11,095 nucleotides of DNA from JAIRTY01 sp050257395. Its GTDB lineage: Bacteria > Actinomycetota > Actinomycetes > Streptosporangiales > Streptosporangiaceae. Below are positions 7,978 to 11,095 of this stretch, one piece after another; positions within the stretch are counted from its first letter, which is position 1, and every line of letters starts with the position of its first letter. The notes beneath the pieces were generated by a model. It was not told where the DNA came from, did no database searches, and worked only from the letters and a program-made list of their open reading frames with translations. A program made the position numbers and the translations under genes. The stretch is taken from contig JBLMWU010000017.1 of the NCBI GenBank assembly GCA_050257395.1, positions 1-11,095 on the forward strand, given 5' to 3'.

Positions 7978-7997
7978 CCAGGGGCAAAAGTCCTGAC
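7978..7997 (-). promoter_or_regulatory. DosR/DevR-like operator candidate upstream of ppsA
   Basis: On the minus strand the core reads AGGACTTTTGCCCC (plus strand 7981-7994). Against the core of the M. tuberculosis DosR box, GGGACTWWAGTCCC, it matches 11 of 14 positions, including all of GGACT and the trailing CCC; over the full 20-base box it matches about 13. It lies in the ppsA/oxidoreductase divergent region, overlapping the expected -35 position of ppsA. DosR sites usually centre somewhat further upstream of the transcription start, so spacing is imperfect under the -10 proposed here. The site is inferred from pattern only; no DosR gene is in the window. Confidence 0.4.
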
Positions 7998-8052
7998 GGC
8001 GGCCCCGGCGCCGGTGACGGGGACCGGTGGGCCCCTGGCGCCGCCTGGCGGT

Positions 8053-8058
8053 TAGCGT
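8053..8058 (+). promoter_or_regulatory. -10 element for leaderless transcription of the oxidoreductase gene
   Basis: TAGCGT fits TANNNT and ends 7 nt before the ATG at 8066. This is the spacing expected if transcription starts at the A of the start codon, a common arrangement in actinobacteria. The absence of a Shine-Dalgarno sequence upstream of this ATG agrees. No convincing -35 is seen. Confidence 0.5.
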
Positions 8059-8065
8059 TCAGCTC

Positions 8066-8989
8066 ATGCCTCACAGCGCGATCGGCGTCCTGCATCCCGG
8101 CGAGATGGGGGCGGCGGTGGGCGCGTGCCTGACCGGCCGCGGGCACCGGGTGTTCTGGGCGTCCGCGGGCCGCAGCGGCGCGACCGCGGCCCGGGCGTGG
8201 GCCGCCGGGCTGGCCGACGCCGGCACCGTCGCCGAGCTGGTGCACCGGGCCGAGGTGATCCTGTCCGTGTGCCCGCCGCACGCCGCGCTGGCGGTGGCGC
8301 GCGCAGTGGCGGGCGGCGGGTCCGGGCAGGCGGGCGGCACGCTGGCGCCCGGGTTCCGGGGCGTGTACGTGGACGCCAACGCGGTCTCCCCCGCCACCGC
8401 CCGGGAGGTGGCCCGGACCGTGACCGCGGGCGGGGCCCGGTACGTGGACGGCGGCATCATCGGCCCGCCGCCGGACCACGGCGGCAGCACCCGGCTGTAC
8501 CTGTCCGGGCCCGGCGCGGGTGAGGTGGCGGCGCTGCTGGCGGGCAGCGCGCTGGCGGCGGAGGTGATCGGCGACGGCGTCGCGGCGGCGTCCGCCGTGA
8601 AGATGGCCTACGCCGCCTGGACCAAGGGCACCGCGGCGCTGCTGCTGGCCGCGCGGGCGCTGGCCCGCGCCGAGGGCGTGGAGCCGGCCCTGCTGGCCGA
8701 GTGGGCGCTGTCCCAGCCGGCGCTGCCCGGCCGCTGCCTGGGCGCGGCCAGCTCGGCGGCGGGCAAGGGCTGGCGCTGGGCCGGGGAGATGGACGAGATC
8801 GCGGCCGCCATGACCGCCGCGGGCCTGCCCGCCGGCTTCCACGAGGCCGCGGCCTGGCTCTACCGGCGGGTGCCCGATGACGCGGCGGCGGGCACGGACG
8901 AGGCGACCCTGGCCCGGGTGCTGGGGGCGCTGCTGGCGGGCGGGGGTCCGGGGTCCGTAGCCGGTCCGCCGGCGCCGTCAGGCAGCTGA
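8066..8989 (+). CDS. NAD(P)-dependent oxidoreductase, 3-hydroxyisobutyrate dehydrogenase/DUF1932 type
   Basis: This 307-aa soluble protein has an N-terminal Rossmann domain with the modified dinucleotide motif IGVLHPGEMG (6-15), which is characteristic of the DUF1932-containing branch of the 6-phosphogluconate/3-hydroxyisobutyrate dehydrogenase superfamily. Further family blocks are VILSVCPPHAAL (64-75), VDANAVSPATA (102-112) and YVDGGIIGPPP (126-136). The C-terminal helical domain has SAVKMAYAAWTKG (176-188), whose Lys179 is the likely catalytic lysine. The physiological substrate of this actinobacterial subgroup is not known to me; a beta-hydroxyacid is the family expectation. The ATG at 8066 is preferred over an upstream in-frame ATG at 8027 because the Rossmann strand begins right after it and a -10 sits 7 nt before it. 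The gene is monocistronic and divergent from ppsA. The C-terminal tail (about 20 residues, Gly/Pro-rich) is low complexity. Confidence 0.88.
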   Translation: MPHSAIGVLHPGEMGAAVGACLTGRGHRVFWASAGRSGATAARAWAAGLADAGTVAELVHRAEVILSVCPPHAALAVARAVAGGGSGQAGGTLAPGFRGVYVDANAVSPATAREVARTVTAGGARYVDGGIIGPPPDHGGSTRLYLSGPGAGEVAALLAGSALAAEVIGDGVAAASAVKMAYAAWTKGTAALLLAARALARAEGVEPALLAEWALSQPALPGRCLGAASSAAGKGWRWAGEMDEIAAAMTAAGLPAGFHEAAAWLYRRVPDDAAAGTDEATLARVLGALLAGGGPGSVAGPPAPSGS

Positions 8990-9050
8990 GCGCGCCACCG
9001 GCCGCCGCGACCGGTTCGGCAGGCCGGGCCCACGGCCGCCGGAAAACCAT

Positions 9051-9081
9051 TTGCCCGGGCTGGCTGGGCCGCCCCTACTGT
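9051..9081 (+). promoter_or_regulatory. leaderless promoter of the phosphotransferase gene
   Basis: A -35-like TTGCCC (9051-9056) and a -10 TACTGT (9076-9081, TANNNT) are separated by 19 nt. The -10 ends 6 nt before the GTG start at 9088, so the transcript should begin at or next to the start codon with no leader. No Shine-Dalgarno site is present, as expected. An AT-rich patch, GGAAAACCATTTG, at about 9041-9053 stands out in the GC-rich surroundings. Confidence 0.6.
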
Positions 9082-9087
9082 GACGCG

Positions 9088-9621
9088 GTGACGACTCAGG
9101 TGATCGTGCTCAACGGGACCTCCAGCTCGGGGAAGTCCGGGATCGCCCGGTGCCTGCAGGCACTTCTGCCGGACCCGTGGCTGGCGCTGGGGGTGGACAC
9201 GCTGATCCGGGCGATGCCCGCGTCCGCCCAGGCGTCGGCGGCCGGGATCAGGGTGTCCGCGGACGGTCAGGTCAGCGTGGGGCCGGTGTTCCGCGCGCTG
9301 GAGGCGGCGTGGATCGCCGGGGTCGCCGCGATGGCCCAGGCCGGCGCCCGGGTCATCGTCGATGAGGTCTTCCTCGGCGGCGCAGCGTCCCAGCAGCGGT
9401 GGCGGCAGGCACTCGGCCCGCTGCAGGTCCTGTGGGTCGGTGTCCGGTGCGACGCCACGGTCGCCGCAGGCCGCGAGATCGCCCGCGGCAACCGGGTCAT
9501 CGGGCAGGCCGCGTCGCAGGCGGGCGTGGTTCACCAGGGAGTTGCCTACGACCTGCAGGTCGACACGTCGCACACCGAGGCACTGGACTGCGCCCGGGCG
9601 ATCGCCGCCCGCGCGCGGTGA
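9088..9621 (+). CDS. cpt: chloramphenicol 3-O-phosphotransferase family protein
   Basis: This 177-aa cytosolic P-loop kinase closely resembles the chloramphenicol phosphotransferase of Streptomyces venezuelae (178 aa), which inactivates chloramphenicol by ATP-dependent phosphorylation of its C-3 hydroxyl. The Walker A motif GTSSSGKS spans residues 10-17. Asp37 in ALGVDTLI corresponds to the catalytic base. The blocks GPVFRALEAAW (66-76), VIVDEVFLGGAA (89-100) and VLWVGVRCD (114-122) follow, and the C-terminus EVDT-like VDTSH is kept. Length and motif order are full, so the enzyme looks functional. The GTG start sits 6 nt after a -10 element. The gene is a single unit, convergent with the zinc-ribbon gene after 19 nt. 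No chloramphenicol biosynthesis gene is nearby. Many actinomycete genomes carry such homologues without a producer cluster, so the natural substrate may be another hydroxylated compound. Confidence 0.88.
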   Translation: MTTQVIVLNGTSSSGKSGIARCLQALLPDPWLALGVDTLIRAMPASAQASAAGIRVSADGQVSVGPVFRALEAAWIAGVAAMAQAGARVIVDEVFLGGAASQQRWRQALGPLQVLWVGVRCDATVAAGREIARGNRVIGQAASQAGVVHQGVAYDLQVDTSHTEALDCARAIAARAR

Positions 9622-9640
9622 CCAGCGGCCGGCGTCTCCG

Positions 9641-10165
9641 TCAGAAGCGGGCGCGCGGCTGTGCGGGCAGGGGCTGCTCGCAGTATTCGCAGCGTGGCTC
9701 GAGGTCCATCGCCGCCTTCGCCTGGTTGACCGCTGCCCCGCAGTGCGGGCAGGTGGCGGGCACGACCCAGGGCGGGCCGGTGACGGCTTCGCCCGCCGGG
9801 GCGGCCTGGCCGGCCAGCATCGCGCCCGTGAGGCCGCCGGCCGCGGCGTTCTGCACCGCCCAGCTGTTCCGGCCGTCGGTCATGTCGAACCGGGTCTCGC
9901 CCGACGCGGGGTCGAAGAGGAAGCCCCTGACGTCGCCCAGCTGCGGCTGGTACAGGTTCTCCCAGTTCGGGTCGTCCGGGCTCACCAGCACCTCGGCCTG
10001 GAACGGCTCGCGCCCCTCCGGGTGCAGCTGGACCACGAAGATCTTCGGATGCGGCGGGTACCTGGCGGGCAGGAGCCGCTTGCCGGTGACGTTTCCGACG
10101 GCCTTCTGCCATTGCGGTCCCGCCCCCGCCTCGCCGCCGTCCCCGTGCTTGTGCCGGTGGAACAT
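9641..10165 (-). CDS. uncharacterised protein with C-terminal zinc ribbon
   Basis: This 174-aa protein belongs to no family I can name with confidence. The N-terminus is short, polar and His/Gly-rich (MFHRHKHGDGG). The middle (about 40-100) looks like a compact beta domain: KIFVVQLHPEG, PFQAEVLV, then GDVRGFLFDPASGETRFD, a pattern seen in short actinobacterial proteins where a 'value/conversion' strand pair ends in a YDP or FDP motif. A low-complexity Ala/Gly linker follows. The C-terminus has two Cys knuckles, CPHC (139-142) and CEYC (159-162), forming a probable zinc ribbon. No signal peptide or membrane segment is visible. The ATG at 10163-10165 is chosen because GAGGGGG lies 7-8 nt upstream; the frame is open to base 10264, but that extension reads as low-complexity Gly/Arg sequence. 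It is probably monocistronic, convergent with cpt and divergent from the sigma factor gene. Confidence 0.75.
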   Translation of the reverse strand: MFHRHKHGDGGEAGAGPQWQKAVGNVTGKRLLPARYPPHPKIFVVQLHPEGREPFQAEVLVSPDDPNWENLYQPQLGDVRGFLFDPASGETRFDMTDGRNSWAVQNAAAGGLTGAMLAGQAAPAGEAVTGPPWVVPATCPHCGAAVNQAKAAMDLEPRCEYCEQPLPAQPRARF

Positions 10166-10246
10166 GTGGCCGCCCCCTCTGCCCGAGCCGATCGCGCCGC
10201 CCCGATCCGGCGGGCCGCCGGGCCTGCCGCCACCTCGGGCATGGGT

Positions 10247-10252
10247 TTGACC
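10247..10252 (+). promoter_or_regulatory. -35-like hexamer facing the sigma factor gene
   Basis: TTGACC matches five of six bases of TTGACA. The bases 17-18 nt downstream (CGGTGA/GGTGAT) are a poor -10, so the promoter is uncertain. If used, the transcript would have a leader of about 90 nt. The 16-bp palindrome at 10254-10269 would fill its spacer. Confidence 0.3.
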
Positions 10253-10258
10253 ACAATA
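10253..10258 (-). promoter_or_regulatory. possible -10 of the zinc-ribbon gene
   Basis: TATTGT on the minus strand fits TANNNT, about 88 nt upstream of the ATG at 10165. The -35 region, CTAAAT at 17-nt spacing, is weak. This hexamer overlaps the left end of the palindrome at 10254-10269, so a bound protein there would block it. Confidence 0.4.
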
Positions 10259-10269
10259 GTGCACTAATG
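10254..10269. promoter_or_regulatory. 16-bp operator-like palindrome in the divergent region
   Basis: CAATAGTGCACTAATG is symmetric at all but one base pair, around a perfect 10-bp core TAGTGCACTA (10257-10266). It is AT-rich in otherwise very GC-rich DNA and lies between divergent genes, overlapping a possible minus-strand -10 and following a plus-strand -35. These are the marks of a dimeric repressor or activator site. The binding protein is unknown and is not obviously encoded in the window. Confidence 0.5.
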
Positions 10270-10298
10270 CGGTGATTTAGCCGCAGCGCCGGCCCAGC

Positions 10299-10314
10299 CT
10301 GGCCCGGGGGCCAG
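10299..10314. repeat. GC hairpin in the sigma factor leader
   Basis: Arms CTGGCCC and GGGCCAG around GG, about 60 nt upstream of the sigma factor GTG. It could form a strong RNA hairpin in a leader transcript. It is not followed by T residues, and no riboswitch-like conservation can be claimed. Confidence 0.3.
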
Positions 10315-10373
10315 CCTGCGGATCCGGTGGGCCCTGCCAGGCAACTGAGCGGCCCGCCTGGCGTCTCTGGTAT

Positions 10374-10918
10374 GTGGACCTCGATGCGATTTCCCGGGTG
10401 CCGGGCGCGCTGGCCTGGCAGCCCGCTGCCCGCGACGCCGTCACCGCCCTGTACCAGGCCCACGCGGACGGGCTGATCCGGCTGGCCCTGGTGATGCTGG
10501 GCGACCGCGGCGCGGCCGAAGACGTGGTGCAGGAGGCGTTCTGCGGCCTGTACCGGCGCTGGGACCAGCTGGCCGACACCGGCAGCGCGCTGCCGTACGT
10601 GCGGTCCGCGGTGCTGAACGGCTGCCGCTCGGTGCTGCGGCACCGCAGCCGGCGGCACGACCGGCCCGGCGCTGAGGCCGGGTGGCAGACCGCGGAGTCG
10701 GCCGAGGCTCGGCCCTGCTCGGGGAGGAGCACCGGGAGGTGCTGGCGGCGCTGCGCAGGCTGCCGGCCCGCCAGCGGGAGGCGCTGGTGCTCCGCTTCTA
10801 CCTGGAGCTCGCCGAGCCGGAGATCGCCCGCTGGATGGGGATCAGCCCCGGGACCGTCAAGTCCACCACCTCCCGGGCGCTGGCCGCGCTCGGGCGCATG
10901 GTCGAGGAGGGCCGGTGA
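10374..10918 (+). pseudogene. ECF-type RNA polymerase sigma-70 factor, interrupted by a frameshift
   Basis: In the starting frame (GTG at 10374), residues 22-91 form sigma region 2: LYQAHADGLIRLALVMLGD, then AAEDVVQEAFCGLYRRW and YVRSAVLNGCRSVLRHR. About 20 residues later the frame becomes meaningless, while the +2 (equivalently -1) frame takes up a perfect region 4 from about 10719 to 10912: LRRLPARQREALVLRF, then EPEIARWMGISPGTVKSTTSRAL with the helix-turn-helix. One missing base near 10700-10714 explains it; restoring it would give a normal ECF factor of 181 aa. Frame 1 alone runs on to 11006 without region 4, and the region 4 frame also has a GTG at 10682. It is either a true mutation or a base-call/assembly error at an inverted repeat. 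No Shine-Dalgarno site is clear at 10374. The gene ends in a GTGA overlap with the next gene, suggesting an operon with a sigma-associated membrane protein. Confidence 0.85.
10700..10714. repeat. inverted repeat at the sigma factor frameshift point
   Basis: GGCCGAG-G-CTCGGCC: seven-base arms around a single G, exactly where the reading frame must change. Adding one C would make a perfect 16-bp palindrome and restore the frame (Ala-Glu-Ala-Ser-Ala-Leu-Leu). Such sites favour both replication slippage and sequencing compression. Confidence 0.6.
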
Positions 10919-11095
10919 CCACGATCGAGGACCGCCTGCGGGCGGCCACCAGGGCGGCGGCCGCCACCGTCGCCCCCGGCAGCGCCCGGCCGCTGCGCCT
11001 GCCTGACCCGGCACCCGGCCGGGACCGCCCGCGCTGGCCCCGCGGCCGCCGCTGGCCCGGCTGGCAGGCGCCGGCCGCCGCGGCGGCCCCGGGGG
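10915..11095 (+). CDS. partial gene after the sigma factor, probably a sigma-linked membrane protein
   Basis: A GTG at 10915-10917 overlaps the sigma factor TGA by 4 nt (GTGA) and opens a frame to the right edge with no stop (60 codons). The product begins VTTIEDRLRAATRAAAATVAP, followed by a Pro/Arg-rich stretch with LRLPDPAP and then WPGWQAPAAAAA at the edge. Actinobacterial ECF operons of this kind often carry next a protein with a short N-terminal helix, a basic Pro/Arg linker and one transmembrane helix; the Ala-rich end here may be the start of that helix. An anti-sigma or accessory role is inferred from position only. Translational coupling to the sigma gene is likely. Confidence 0.6.
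   Translation, partial: MTTIEDRLRAATRAAAATVAPGSARPLRLPDPAPGRDRPRWPRGRRWPGWQAPAAAAAPG

Noticed and set aside
8027..8065. Upstream in-frame ATG for the oxidoreductase
   Set aside because: It would place 13 unrelated residues before the Rossmann strand and swallow the -10 element; family members begin right at the strand.
7931..8842. N-terminal extension of ppsA to base 8842
   Set aside because: The extension is antisense to the oxidoreductase, unlike any PpsA N-terminus, and the ATG at 7930 has a good ribosome binding site and the expected first residues.
9088..10165. Antibiotic resistance island or mobile element around the phosphotransferase
   Set aside because: No transposase, integrase, terminal repeats or composition break is seen near the gene; base composition matches its neighbours.
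10166..10264. N-terminal extension of the zinc-ribbon protein to base 10264
   Set aside because: It would add about 33 Gly/Arg/Pro-rich residues across the divergent promoter region and the palindrome, with no ribosome binding site; the ATG at 10165 has a purine-rich site.
10918..11006. Extension of the first sigma factor frame to 11006 as a real C-terminus
   Set aside because: After the frameshift the product is Arg/Ser/Pro/Gly-rich with no sigma region 4, while the correct region 4 is present in the neighbouring frame.

Overview
The window is about 11.1 kb of very GC-rich DNA with strong G/C preference at third codon positions, GTG starts, short overlaps between genes and probable leaderless promoters. 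Together with the protein families present, this points to a high-GC actinobacterium, most likely a filamentous actinomycete. The genus cannot be fixed from the sequence. I see no tRNA, rRNA, CRISPR array, insertion sequence or phage gene, and no gene-free stretch longer than about 210 bases.

Layout. (1) Bases 1-150 hold no gene I can assign, only a GC-rich hairpin and possibly the tail of a convergent gene. (2) Bases 151-7930 carry four minus-strand genes in the transcription order ppsA (phosphoenolpyruvate synthase), ppdK (pyruvate, phosphate dikinase), dgt-type dNTP triphosphohydrolase, and a ferredoxin-reductase-like FAD/NAD(P) oxidoreductase. ppdK and dgt overlap by 4 nt (GTGA); the other junctions are 137 nt and 57 nt. 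(3) A 135-nt divergent region (7931-8065) separates ppsA from a plus-strand NAD(P)-dependent oxidoreductase of the 3-hydroxyisobutyrate dehydrogenase/DUF1932 type. It holds a DosR/DevR-like box. (4) Next on the plus strand is a close homologue of chloramphenicol 3-O-phosphotransferase with a well-formed leaderless promoter. (5) A minus-strand gene for a small unrecognised protein with a C-terminal zinc ribbon converges on it. (6) After a 208-nt divergent region with a 16-bp operator-like palindrome comes an ECF sigma factor gene broken by a single-base frameshift, overlapping (GTGA) the start of a partial gene that runs off the right edge.

How the genes fit together. The two homologous enzymes PpsA and PpdK both interconvert pyruvate and PEP through a phosphohistidine swivelling domain, but with different phosphate chemistry, and all recognisable active-site motifs are intact in both. 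Placing them in tandem behind a possible hypoxia/dormancy-type operator suggests a PEP/pyruvate/energy control locus. The dNTPase and the ferredoxin reductase appear to be co-transcribed passengers or partners. The right part is a set of independent small transcription units. The most notable items are the ppsA-ppdK pair with its putative DosR box, the chloramphenicol phosphotransferase homologue, and the frameshifted sigma factor, where the missing base lies in the centre of a 15-nt inverted repeat.
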